The translations under genes and the position numbers were made by a program. This document shows positions 7,612 through 15,387 of a stretch of 64,000 bases of DNA, one piece after another. Under the pieces are notes generated by a model. The model was not told where the DNA came from. It saw only the letters and a list, made by a program, of their open reading frames with translations, and did no database searches. The DNA is taken from contig QNUV01000021.1 of NCBI GenBank assembly GCA_003339645.1, positions 124,001-188,000 of the forward strand. Direction: 5' to 3'. Positions within the stretch are counted from its first letter, which is position 1; each line of letters begins with the position of its first letter. The stretch is from Microbacterium arborescens. Its GTDB lineage: Bacteria > Actinomycetota > Actinomycetes > Actinomycetales > Microbacteriaceae.

Positions 7612-8337
7612 ATGGACCTGTATTCCTTCCCGCCCCTCGCCGCCGCGCTCGACGCGGTGGCCTCGACCCTCGCCGCGCTGACCGCGGCGCTCGAACCCGC
7701 GCTCGGCGGCCTCTCCGCCGCGGCATCCGTCATCCTCATCACCGTCGTCGTGCGCACCGCACTCATCCCCGCGGGCGTCGCCCAGGCGCGCGCAGACCGC
7801 GCTCGTGCGCGCCTGGCGCCCCGGCTGCGCGAGCTCCAGCAGCGACACCGCACCGATCGCGAGAGACTGCAGCGCGAGACGCTCAAGCTGTACCGCGACG
7901 AGAACGTCTCGCCGACGGCGGGCTGTCTGCCGCTGCTTGTGCAGGCCCCCGTCGTGGGACTGCTGTACGGCGTGTTCATCCACCCCACGATCGCGGGGCA
8001 CCCCAACGGGCTGCTCGCCGAGACGCTCTTCGGGGTCCCCCTCGGGTCGAGCCTCGCGGGCACCGTCGCCTCGGGGGCGCTGCCGCTCACCACCGGCCTC
8101 GTGTTCGGCGTCGTCATCGCCTCGATCGCGCTCGTCGGCGAGCTGACGCGGCGCGCCTTCCGGGTGACGGATGCTCCGGCCGCCCTGTCGGGAGTGCTCG
8201 GGGTCGCGCAGTTCGCGACCGCCGTCATCGCGGTGTTCGTTCCCCTTGCGGCCGGCCTGTACCTGGTCGTGACGGTCGCCTGGACGCTGGTGCAGCGCCT
8301 CATCCTGCGCCGCATCCTTCCGCCCATCGCGGCGTGA
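7612..8337 (+). CDS. YidC/Oxa1 family membrane protein insertase (short paralogue)
   Basis: Inserts proteins into the cytoplasmic membrane, alone or with SecYEG. At 241 residues it is shorter than the main actinobacterial YidC, so it is probably a second copy. Helix 1 carries the family arginine in ITVVVRTALIP, followed by the coiled basic loop LRELQQRHRTDRERLQRETLKLYRDE and GCLPLLVQAPV at helix 2. The ATG at 7612 is preferred over a GTG ten codons upstream because the hydrophobic N-terminus starts there. It has no lipobox. It lies 120 bases after the small membrane protein, and the gap shows no promoter I can identify. Confidence 0.87.
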   Translation: MDLYSFPPLAAALDAVASTLAALTAALEPALGGLSAAASVILITVVVRTALIPAGVAQARADRARARLAPRLRELQQRHRTDRERLQRETLKLYRDENVSPTAGCLPLLVQAPVVGLLYGVFIHPTIAGHPNGLLAETLFGVPLGSSLAGTVASGALPLTTGLVFGVVIASIALVGELTRRAFRVTDAPAALSGVLGVAQFATAVIAVFVPLAAGLYLVVTVAWTLVQRLILRRILPPIAA

Positions 8338-8344
8338 ACCCGCT

Positions 8345-8398
8345 CACCTGACAGGAGTGGCCCCCTCCCGCGCGGGGAAGCGGCCACTCCTGTCAAGC
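8345..8398. terminator. Long palindrome at convergent gene ends (R1-like copy 3)
   Basis: TGACAGGAGTGGCC (8349-8362) pairs perfectly with GGCCACTCCTGTCA (8382-8395). The element opens with CACCTGACA, the same start as repeat copies 1 and 2. It lies between the ends of the YidC gene and the peptidase gene and would form a strong hairpin on either transcript, so it is a likely two-way terminator. Confidence 0.65.
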
Positions 8399-8427
8399 GA
8401 GGGCCGCGAAACGCGACCCGACGGCGC

Positions 8428-10506
8428 TCAGGCGCGCGCGGGCAGGTTCTCCTCGAGGAACGCGAAGACCGTCTCGTACCAGACGCGCGCGTTCTGCGGC
8501 GAGAGGATCCAGTGGTTCTCGTCGGGGTAGTACAGGAACCGGTGCGGGCTCGTGCCGTCTTCGGCGGCGTGATGCTCGTTGAGGTCGGCCCACAGCCGGA
8601 GCCCTTCGCCGATCGGCACGCGGTAGTCGCGGTCGCCGTGGATCACGAGCATCGGCGTCCGGATGTCGGCGACGAAACGATGCGGCGAGTTGGCGATCGC
8701 GCCCTCGGGGCTGAAGATGCTCTGCCAGTACGGCGCGAAGTCGGTCGTGCCGGCGAACTGGTCGAACGCCCACAGGCTCGCGTGGGTCACGATCGCGTCG
8801 AAGCGGTCGGTGTGCCCCGCCACCCAGTTCGCCATGTAGCCGCCGAACGATCCGCCCATCGCGGCCGTCCGGGTCTGGTCGATGTCATCGCGCGCGACGA
8901 CCGCGTCGGTGATCGACATGAGGTCGGTGAAGGGCGCAGCACCCCAGGCATCCCAACCCCGGGCGATGAAGTCGAGCCCGTACCCGGTGGACAGGGCAGG
9001 GTCGGGCAGCAGCACGGCGTAGCCTCGGGCCGCAGCCAGCAGCGGGCTCCAGCGCCAGCTCCACGCGTTCCAGCTGTTGAGCGGTCCGCCGTGGATCCAC
9101 AGCAGAAGCGGCGCCGGGGCCGCGGCATCCGCTCCCTCGGGCAGCACGAGCCAGCCGCGCACGCGGGCTCCGTCGTCGGCGGTCGTCTCGACCTCGACCA
9201 TCGAGGCGGTCGTCGCGGGCGACGGGGCCGGGCTCGCAAGGGGTGTCACGGCGCCGTCGGCTGCGATACGGACGGGATGCGGCGGTGTCATCCAGTTCGA
9301 GCGGAGCGCGATGACATCTGTCGTCCCGGAGACCGGCTCGACATGCGTGTACGCGAAGTCGTCGTGCGCGATCTGTGTGACCTCGTCGGCGTCACCACCG
9401 TCGAGCGGCACCGTGAAGACCGGGCCGCGACCATCGTGGTCGGCAGTCACGACGAGTGCGGAGTCGTCGTCGGCGAAGCGGATGCTGCTCGGCCACCGGT
9501 CCCAGCGCGACGCGAGGCGCTGCGCGCCGGAGCCGTCGAGGGCACCGGCCCACAGCTCCTGGTCGGCGGGACCCGCCGGAGTCGACTTCGCCGTGCGGAC
9601 GTATGCGACCCGCGCGCCGTCGCGGCTGATCGCGGGCATCTCGACGTCGACATCGGCCTCGTCACGGACGACGCGAAGCTCGCCCGTCTCGGTGTCGATC
9701 GCGACGAGACGGTAGCGGGCGTCGCGTCCCTGCGGCTCGGGCACCGAGGCGATGAGGGTAGCGCCGTCGGGCGTCAGCGCCATTCCCGCCGTGCCCGCTA
9801 CGCGGCCGCGGAGCAGGATGCGCGGTCGCGGCAGGCCCGCGGGGTACGGCTCATCGGCGGCCTCCGGTGCTGCCGTCGCGCCGACGACCTCGTCGACGGC
9901 CTGGTCGGCGGTCGCGATGACGGCGGGCGCGTCGGCCAGGTCGTTCAGGTCGAGGGCGAACAGCGCGGGCTCGTGGGGGCCGAGGTCGTGATCCCAGTAC
10001 CGCACGGGGTACGTGTCGTGGATGATCGCGGAGACCTTGAGCTTCTTCCGCTCCGCCCGCAGCTTCGCGTCGGCCTCGATCGTGGCGGCGTCGGGAAGCA
10101 GCGACGACGCGATGACGATGCGGTCGGAGTCCGCCGCCGTCACGACCGCGGAGACCCCGCCGGCCAGCCGGGTCACCGGACGCGCCTCGCCACCGGCGGC
10201 CGGGAGCAGCCAGAGCTGAGCGGGGGCGCCGTCCGCAGCGTCGTTGTCGGGACGTGCCGAGACGAACAGCAGGTCGCCGGAGGAGGTGAACACGGCCCCG
10301 GACTCGCCGGTGGTCGAGCGGGTCAGCCGGCGCGGCACGCCGGTGCCGTCAGCGGGCACCGACCACAGCGAGCGCTCGTAGCCGGTGCGATCCTTCGTCA
10401 GGGTCGCGACCGTCAGCACGACGTGCGAGCCGTCGGGCGAGGTCGCCGCCGCGTCGATGCGGGGAAGGGCGTAGTAGTCGTCGAGAGAGTCGAACGGCGT
10501 CGTCAT
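8428..10506 (-). CDS. S9 family peptidase (acylaminoacyl-peptidase/prolyl oligopeptidase-like)
   Basis: Serine peptidase of 692 residues that cleaves short peptides. The N-terminal two thirds hold beta-propeller-type repeats (SPDGSHVVLT, TSSGDLLFVS, SRDGARVAYVRT), and the C-terminal alpha/beta-hydrolase domain holds the catalytic triad: Ser in GGSFGGYMAN near residue 552, Asp in HGDRDYRVP near 624 and His in PDENHW near 664. No signal peptide is seen, so it acts in the cytoplasm. TAGCGT lies six bases before the ATG, again leaderless. It is followed 22 bases upstream by the aldo/keto reductase gene on the same strand. Confidence 0.92.
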   Translation of the reverse strand: MTTPFDSLDDYYALPRIDAAATSPDGSHVVLTVATLTKDRTGYERSLWSVPADGTGVPRRLTRSTTGESGAVFTSSGDLLFVSARPDNDAADGAPAQLWLLPAAGGEARPVTRLAGGVSAVVTAADSDRIVIASSLLPDAATIEADAKLRAERKKLKVSAIIHDTYPVRYWDHDLGPHEPALFALDLNDLADAPAVIATADQAVDEVVGATAAPEAADEPYPAGLPRPRILLRGRVAGTAGMALTPDGATLIASVPEPQGRDARYRLVAIDTETGELRVVRDEADVDVEMPAISRDGARVAYVRTAKSTPAGPADQELWAGALDGSGAQRLASRWDRWPSSIRFADDDSALVVTADHDGRGPVFTVPLDGGDADEVTQIAHDDFAYTHVEPVSGTTDVIALRSNWMTPPHPVRIAADGAVTPLASPAPSPATTASMVEVETTADDGARVRGWLVLPEGADAAAPAPLLLWIHGGPLNSWNAWSWRWSPLLAAARGYAVLLPDPALSTGYGLDFIARGWDAWGAAPFTDLMSITDAVVARDDIDQTRTAAMGGSFGGYMANWVAGHTDRFDAIVTHASLWAFDQFAGTTDFAPYWQSIFSPEGAIANSPHRFVADIRTPMLVIHGDRDYRVPIGEGLRLWADLNEHHAAEDGTSPHRFLYYPDENHWILSPQNARVWYETVFAFLEENLPARA

Positions 10507-10529
10507 GCCTCCACGCTATCCGGCGCGGA

Positions 10530-11360
10530 CTACATCTCCTCGTGCGTGTCGGGGTCGCCGTCCCAGAGCCGGCCGCGTTCGAGGGCGCTGATCGCCGTGA
10601 TCTCGTCGCCGGTCAGCAGGAAGTCGAAGACGTCGGCGTTCTCGCGCTGGCGTACCGGGTCGGCCGACTTCGGGATCGGGGTCGACGACAGCTGCGTGTG
10701 CCAGCGCAGCACGACCTGGGTGCCCGTGACGCCGTGGGATGCCGCGATGTCGGCGATGACCTGCTCGTTCAGCAGCTCGCTGCGCCGTGCCAGGGGGCTC
10801 CAGCTCTCGGTGCGGATGCCGTTGGCGGCATGGAACGCGCGCAGTCCCGCCTGCGGGAAGTAGGGATGCATCTCGACCTGGTTGACCGCTGGGGCCACTC
10901 CGGTCTCCTCGATGAGGCGCGCGAGCATCGGCTCGGTGAAGTTCGACACCCCGACCGACCCGACCTGCCCCTCGTCGCGCAGCGCCAGCATTGCCCGGTA
11001 GGTCTCGAGCCACTTCCCCTGGCTGGGGTTCGGCCAGTGGATGAGGTAGAGGTCGATCTTCTCGACGCCCAGCCGGCCGAGCGACCCCTCGGCGCTGCGG
11101 ATCGTCTCGTCGAAGCCGTGGTCGCGCCCCGGCACCTTCGTCGTGATGATCAGCTCGTCGCGGATGCCGCTGCGGCGCACGGCCTCGCCGACCTCCGACT
11201 CGTTCTGATAGTTCACCGCCGTGTCGAGCAGGCGGTAGCCGGAGTCGATCGCGGCGGCGATGGCGTCGACGCCCTCCGGGCCGCGCAGGTTGTAGGTGCC
11301 GAGGCCGAGCTCGGGAAAGTCGGAGCCGTCGTTGAGCGAGACCGTGGGAATCGTGACCAT
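10530..11360 (-). CDS. Aldo/keto reductase
   Basis: NADPH-dependent reductase of carbonyl compounds, 276 residues, TIM-barrel fold. The catalytic tetrad is visible: Asp in RLLDTAVNY, Tyr in the same motif, Lys in IITTKVPG and His in YLIHWPNP. The nucleotide-binding end PKSADPVRQRENADVFDF is also conserved. The ATG at 11360 is chosen over one three codons upstream because TAGCGT lies seven bases before it, giving a leaderless start. Its physiological substrate cannot be read from the context (peptidase and HAD phosphatase neighbours). Confidence 0.9.
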   Translation of the reverse strand: MVTIPTVSLNDGSDFPELGLGTYNLRGPEGVDAIAAAIDSGYRLLDTAVNYQNESEVGEAVRRSGIRDELIITTKVPGRDHGFDETIRSAEGSLGRLGVEKIDLYLIHWPNPSQGKWLETYRAMLALRDEGQVGSVGVSNFTEPMLARLIEETGVAPAVNQVEMHPYFPQAGLRAFHAANGIRTESWSPLARRSELLNEQVIADIAASHGVTGTQVVLRWHTQLSSTPIPKSADPVRQRENADVFDFLLTGDEITAISALERGRLWDGDPDTHEEM

Positions 11361-11423
11361 GCCGCACACGCTACGCCGTCACCGCGGTCTGCGGCGCGGG
11401 CTTGCGCAGACCGATCGCGCCGC

Positions 11424-12227
11424 TCAGCGCGCCAGGAACTCCTCGATCACGGTGAGCACTCCCGCCTCGGTGTGCGAGGGGGCGCTGTAGCGCGCGACCG
11501 CCGCGATCTCGGGGTGGGCCTCGGCCATCGCGTACGAGTAGCGGGCCTGCTGGAGCAGCTCGAGGTCGTTGAGGTAGTCGCCGAACGCCATCGTGTGCTC
11601 GGGCCCGATCCCGAGCGTCTCCTGCAACCGCGACAGCGCCCGTCCCTTGTTGACCCCGGGGTTCATGATGTCGACCCAGTGCTGCCCCGACACCACGACC
11701 TGGTGGCTCTCGCGGAGGTCGAACAGCTCCGGTGCGACCGACTCCTCGGCGAGCGCGAAGTCGTAGACGGCGAGCTTGAGGATCTCATCGTCGACCGACG
11801 TCAGGTCGTCGACGATCGCGAGCTCGGCGTAGTACGTGTCGGCCTCGGCGAGGAAGGCGGCGTCCGCGCGCTCGATGTACGCCGACCGTTTGCCGCAGAC
11901 GACGAGGCCGACATCGAGGTGGTCGAGACCGCGGATGCGACGGACGACGGATGCCGCGAACTCCGCGTCGACGGCATCCGAGCTGACCTCCGCGCCGTCA
12001 CGCACGACGTAAGCGCCGTTCTCGGCGATGTAGTCCAGCTCGATCGGCGCATCGGCGAACTGCCGCCGCAGCGTCGCGAGCTGCCGCCCGCTCGCGGGAG
12101 CGAAGACGATGCCCCGGTCGCGGAGCCGCGGCAGCAGCCGCCACAGCCCGTCCGGGATGCGGCCGTCCGCGTCGAGGAGCGTGCCGTCCATGTCGACGGC
12201 GATCAGGCGGATGTCGGGAGAGGTCAC
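11424..12227 (-). CDS. HAD superfamily hydrolase, Cof-type sugar phosphatase
   Basis: Cytoplasmic Mg-dependent phosphatase of 267 residues. Motif I is VDMDGTLLDADG near residues 10-21 with the nucleophile Asp, motif II is the Ser in FAPASGRQ, and motif IV is FGDYLNDLELL, which together with the long cap domain mark the Cof/YbiV subgroup acting on sugar phosphates or FMN. The GTG at 12225-12227 is taken as the start because GGGGGA immediately precedes it and the Rossmann strand begins six residues later. The true substrate is unknown. Confidence 0.88.
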   Translation of the reverse strand: MTSPDIRLIAVDMDGTLLDADGRIPDGLWRLLPRLRDRGIVFAPASGRQLATLRRQFADAPIELDYIAENGAYVVRDGAEVSSDAVDAEFAASVVRRIRGLDHLDVGLVVCGKRSAYIERADAAFLAEADTYYAELAIVDDLTSVDDEILKLAVYDFALAEESVAPELFDLRESHQVVVSGQHWVDIMNPGVNKGRALSRLQETLGIGPEHTMAFGDYLNDLELLQQARYSYAMAEAHPEIAAVARYSAPSHTEAGVLTVIEEFLAR

Positions 12228-12347
12228 TCCCCCATCCTCTCCGACGCGACCAGCCGGTGCGGCCGCGCCCTCCCGGGGGATAACCCGAACGCGGGTCTCC
12301 GGACCGCTCGCCTGCGCGGCACCGGGCCGCGGTCCTAGCGTGGAGCC

Positions 12348-13616
12348 ATGACCACAGCCGTCGCCAGCACCGCCCCTCCATCCCGCGCCCTGACGTGGGC
12401 GCGCCCGCTCGGCGCGCTCGCCCAGCTCGCCGCCCTCGGCTTCGCGGGCACCGCCGCATTCACCGTCATCCTGACGCTCATGGCGGTCGGCATCGGCCTC
12501 ACTCCCGCGCTCGGCCTCGGCCTGCCGATCCTCGTCGGCTTCGTCTACGCGCTCTGGCTGACCGGCTGGCTCGAGTACGCGCGTGTCGACGGCCTCTACG
12601 GATGGGGGCTGCCCCCGCTGTCGGCGCGCAGCAGCGGACGGCCCGGGTTCGGCGGCTGGCTGCGCACGGTCTGGCTGCAGTTCACCGACGGCCGGATGTG
12701 GCGCGGGGTCGCTCACGCGGCGATCTCGACCGTGCTGGGTCTCATCGTGCTCAGCCTGGCGAGCCTGCTCGCGTCGGGCGTCGCCCTTCTCTTCGCGCCG
12801 CTGTACGCCACCAGCGACGTCACGATCGGGTCGACCTGGATCACCGTGCCGCTCGAGGGCGCCGTCGTGGCCGGCGTGCTGATGGTGATCGTGCCGGCAG
12901 CCGTGCTCGTGGGCATCGCTCTCCTGCACCGCATCCTCGCCACATCGATCCTCGTCCCCTCTCGCGAGGCCCAGCTCGTCGAAGCAGCACGCACCGCGGG
13001 CGTCCAGCGCGAGGGCGCGGTCCGTGCCGGAGAGCTCGAGCGCACCCGCATCGAGCGCGACCTGCACGACGGCGTCCAGCCCCGTCTGGTCTCGGTCGGC
13101 ATGACGCTGGGACTGGCTCAGCAGAAGATCGACGACGACCCGGCTGCCGCGAAGGAACTGCTCGCCGAGGCGCACACGTCGACGAAGGCGGCCATCACCG
13201 AGCTGCGTCAGCTCGCTCGCGGCATCCATGCCTCGGTGCTCGACGACCGGGGGCTCGACGCGGCGCTGTCAGCTCTCGCCGCCCGCTCGCACGTCCCCGT
13301 CAGCCTCGACGTGCGAGTCGATCAGCGCTGCAGCCGTACCGCCGAGGCGGCCGTGTACTTCGCCATCGCGGAATCGCTCACCAACGCCGCCAAGCACTCG
13401 CGGGCCGGGGAATGCCGCGTGGTGGTCCGCCATCGCGACGACCACACGCTCTGGGCGCGCGTCGAGGACAACGGCGTCGGAGGCGCCCGGGTCATCCCCG
13501 GAGGCGGGCTCGACGGAATCATCAACCGCATCACGGCGGCGGGCGGCACGACGCGTCTCGACAGTCCGGCCGGCGGACCGACCGCTCTGGAGGTGAGCGT
13601 CCCGTGCGCATCCTGA
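12348..13616 (+). CDS. Sensor histidine kinase (HisKA_3 type with N-terminal membrane sensor)
   Basis: Membrane kinase of 422 residues. Residues 1-195 form a four-helix membrane module resembling the 'Sensor' domain found before actinobacterial NarL-type kinases. The dimerisation/phospho-acceptor box is RIERDLHDGVQPRL with the His near residue 239, and the ATPase domain has AESLTNAAKHS and EDNGVGGA. TAGCGT at 12336-12341 gives a leaderless ATG. The gene overlaps the response-regulator gene by 13 bases, and that one overlaps the DUF4097 gene by four, so all three are one unit. The pairing suggests cell-envelope sensing. Confidence 0.92.
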   Translation: MTTAVASTAPPSRALTWARPLGALAQLAALGFAGTAAFTVILTLMAVGIGLTPALGLGLPILVGFVYALWLTGWLEYARVDGLYGWGLPPLSARSSGRPGFGGWLRTVWLQFTDGRMWRGVAHAAISTVLGLIVLSLASLLASGVALLFAPLYATSDVTIGSTWITVPLEGAVVAGVLMVIVPAAVLVGIALLHRILATSILVPSREAQLVEAARTAGVQREGAVRAGELERTRIERDLHDGVQPRLVSVGMTLGLAQQKIDDDPAAAKELLAEAHTSTKAAITELRQLARGIHASVLDDRGLDAALSALAARSHVPVSLDVRVDQRCSRTAEAAVYFAIAESLTNAAKHSRAGECRVVVRHRDDHTLWARVEDNGVGGARVIPGGGLDGIINRITAAGGTTRLDSPAGGPTALEVSVPCAS

Positions 13617-14281
13617 TCTGCGAGGACTCCACGCTGCTGCGCGAGGGGCTGGTGCGGCTGCTGGCCGACGCGGGCCACGAGGTCACCGCCGCCCTCCCCG
13701 ACGCCGACGGCATCTCGGCCGCCGTGACCGAGACCAGTCCCGACCTCTGCATCCTCGACGTCCGGCTGCCGCCCACGTTCACCGACGAGGGCATCCGCGC
13801 GGCCCTCGCGCTGCGCGCCGAGAACCCGCGGCTGCCGATCCTCGTGCTGAGCCAGTACGTCGAGGAGCGCTACGCGAGCGAGCTCATCACCTCGCAGGGA
13901 GCAGCCCTGGGCTACCTCCTGAAGGACCGTGTGGCCGACGTCGGCGAGTTCCTCGCGACGATCGAGCGCATCGGGTCGGGAGCCACGGTGCTCGACCCCG
14001 AGGTGGTCGCGCAGCTCCTGACGCGCCGTTCACGCGACGAGCGGATGTCGCGGCTCACCGAACGCGAGCGGACGGTGCTCGCCCTCATCGCCGAAGGCCG
14101 CAGCAACCAGGCCATCGCCGGGGCGATGTTCCTGAGCGAGGCGAGCGTCGAGAAGTACATCACCTCCCTTTTCCAGAAGCTCGATCTCGAGCAGGACGAG
14201 CACGGCAACCGTCGCGTGCTCGCCGCGCTCGTCCACCTCGAATACGGCGGCTCGCAGCCGCAGAACGGAACAGTCCGATGA
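13604..14281 (+). CDS. Response regulator, NarL/LuxR family
   Basis: Cytoplasmic partner of the kinase encoded just upstream, 225 residues. The receiver domain begins ILICEDSTLLREGL, with the phospho-acceptor Asp in CILDVRLPP near residue 52 and the Lys in LLKDR near 107. The LuxR-type helix-turn-helix follows (LTERERTVLALIAEG, then NQAIAGAMFLSEASVEKY). The GTG start overlaps the end of the kinase gene by 13 bases; no separate ribosome site is needed if translation is coupled. It probably controls this operon and envelope genes, by analogy with similar pairs. Confidence 0.92.
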   Translation: MRILICEDSTLLREGLVRLLADAGHEVTAALPDADGISAAVTETSPDLCILDVRLPPTFTDEGIRAALALRAENPRLPILVLSQYVEERYASELITSQGAALGYLLKDRVADVGEFLATIERIGSGATVLDPEVVAQLLTRRSRDERMSRLTERERTVLALIAEGRSNQAIAGAMFLSEASVEKYITSLFQKLDLEQDEHGNRRVLAALVHLEYGGSQPQNGTVR

Positions 14282-15168
14282 GCTCGACCCTGACCCCGCC
14301 TCCCGCCACTCCGCCGCAACCTCCGGTCGAGCCGCCGGTCACGGGCGACATGCCGCCGGCCGGGCCGGCACCGTCCCGGGGACCGTCGTCATCCGCCCGG
14401 GTGATCGCGGGACTCACGATCGCCGCGGGAGCAGCCCTCGTCCTGTTCACCGCGGGCACGGGTGTCGTGTCGACCATCGTCAGCGGTGGTGCGGCGACCT
14501 CGACGATCTCCGCACCGACCGCGGGCGTGAACCTGCTCGAGATGGATGCCGCAGCAGCCGATGTCGAGGTCTCCTTCGGCGACGTCGACGAAGCGACGCT
14601 CACCGTGACCGGCACGGGAGGCGCCGAGGCGTGGGAGCTCGCCCGCGAGGGCGACCGCCTCGTGGTCGACTCCGACCGCGACTGGTGGAGCGGATGGCGC
14701 CTGTGGGGCGGATCGTCGCGGGCGACCCTCGTCCTGCCCGCAAGCCTCGCCGGGCTCGACGCCCAGCTGAGCGTCGGGGCGGGAGCGCTGCGTGCAGACG
14801 GCGAGTTCGGCGCGCTCGCGCTGCGAGCCGACGCCGGATCGGTCGATGCGGCCGGCTCCGCGACGAGTCTCGACGCGCGGGTGTCCGCCGGACGCGTGTC
14901 GGTCGACCTCGACGGTGTCCGCGAGGCGACCGTCGACGTCAGCGCCGGCCGGATGTCGGGAACGCTGTCGGGCACCGCGCCGACGTCGGTGACGATCACC
15001 GCCGAGGCCGGCGGCGCCGACCTGACCCTCCCCCGCGGCGGCTACGCCGTCAGCGCGACGCAGGAGGCGGGCTCGGTCGTCAACGGCCTCACCGAGGACC
15101 CGTCATCGCGCAACCGCGTCGAGGTCCGGGTGTCGGCGGGCTCGGTCGTCCTGCGCGAGGGACGCTGA
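14278..15168 (+). CDS. DUF4097-like membrane-anchored protein
   Basis: A 296-residue protein with a proline-rich cytoplasmic start, one membrane helix (about residues 42-65) and a long beta-rich domain of repeated short strands such as LSVGAGALRADGEFGALALRADAGSVDAAG. This resembles the DUF4097/LiaF-type beta-helix that accompanies envelope-stress two-component systems. It starts at an ATG overlapping the regulator's TGA (ATGA), so it is translationally coupled to the kinase-regulator pair and probably modulates the kinase or is its output. The family name is from memory; the operon link is direct. Confidence 0.75.
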   Translation: MSSTLTPPPATPPQPPVEPPVTGDMPPAGPAPSRGPSSSARVIAGLTIAAGAALVLFTAGTGVVSTIVSGGAATSTISAPTAGVNLLEMDAAAADVEVSFGDVDEATLTVTGTGGAEAWELAREGDRLVVDSDRDWWSGWRLWGGSSRATLVLPASLAGLDAQLSVGAGALRADGEFGALALRADAGSVDAAGSATSLDARVSAGRVSVDLDGVREATVDVSAGRMSGTLSGTAPTSVTITAEAGGADLTLPRGGYAVSATQEAGSVVNGLTEDPSSRNRVEVRVSAGSVVLREGR

Positions 15169-15226
15169 GGTCCGACGGGCGATTCTGAACGATCCCTATG
15201 CACCGCTGATGAGAAACGCTCACCCG

Positions 15227-15254
15227 TTGCATCCCGTTATCTGGCCGTTATAAA
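15227..15254 (+). promoter_or_regulatory. Sigma-70-like promoter of candidate small RNA A
   Basis: TTGCAT (15227-15232), a 16-base spacer and TATAAA (15249-15254). The same TTGCNN-N16-TATARA layout occurs at 38075-38102 before candidate RNA B. There is no reading frame directly downstream. Confidence 0.65.
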
Positions 15255-15260
15255 TTCGAG

Positions 15261-15347
15261 GCACGCAGTTCCCCCGACTGCGCGGTGTGATCTCTGGTGC
15301 AAGGGATGACAGGGCCGGTCGACGATTCTGAGTCGACCGGCCCTTCT
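15261..15347 (+). ncRNA. Candidate small RNA A, paralogous to the element at 38109-38212
   Basis: Predicted 87-base transcript starting GCACG seven bases after the -10 box. It contains a small hairpin (CGCAGT, loop CCCCCG with flanking T, ACTGCG), the motif GTGAT, then GGTGCAA at 15296-15302 followed by GGGATGA, and ends in a 12-base perfect stem (GGGCCGGTCGAC 15312-15323 with GTCGACCGGCCC 15332-15343, eight-base loop) and TTCT. Start, motif order, and stem with eight-base loop are all shared with the second element. No coding frame fits. The 6C RNA family was considered because of the C-rich loop, but the second copy lacks it. I do not recognise the family. Confidence 0.62.
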
Positions 15348-15387
15348 CACGTCCGGCGGGCGATCGCGGCAGTCGTAGGCTGGCCGA

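Noticed and set aside
8512-10863. 783-codon open frame on the plus strand
   Set aside because: It is antisense to the S9 peptidase, has Arg/Gly/His-rich composition and no domain. It is open only because of high GC content. The same holds for similar long frames opposite pgi (24273-25631), the PTS gene (28278-30272) and araA (50700-52247).
15261-15347. 6C RNA family
   Set aside because: One loop is C-rich, but the paralogue at 38109 lacks C-rich loops and the two-hairpin 6C layout is absent.
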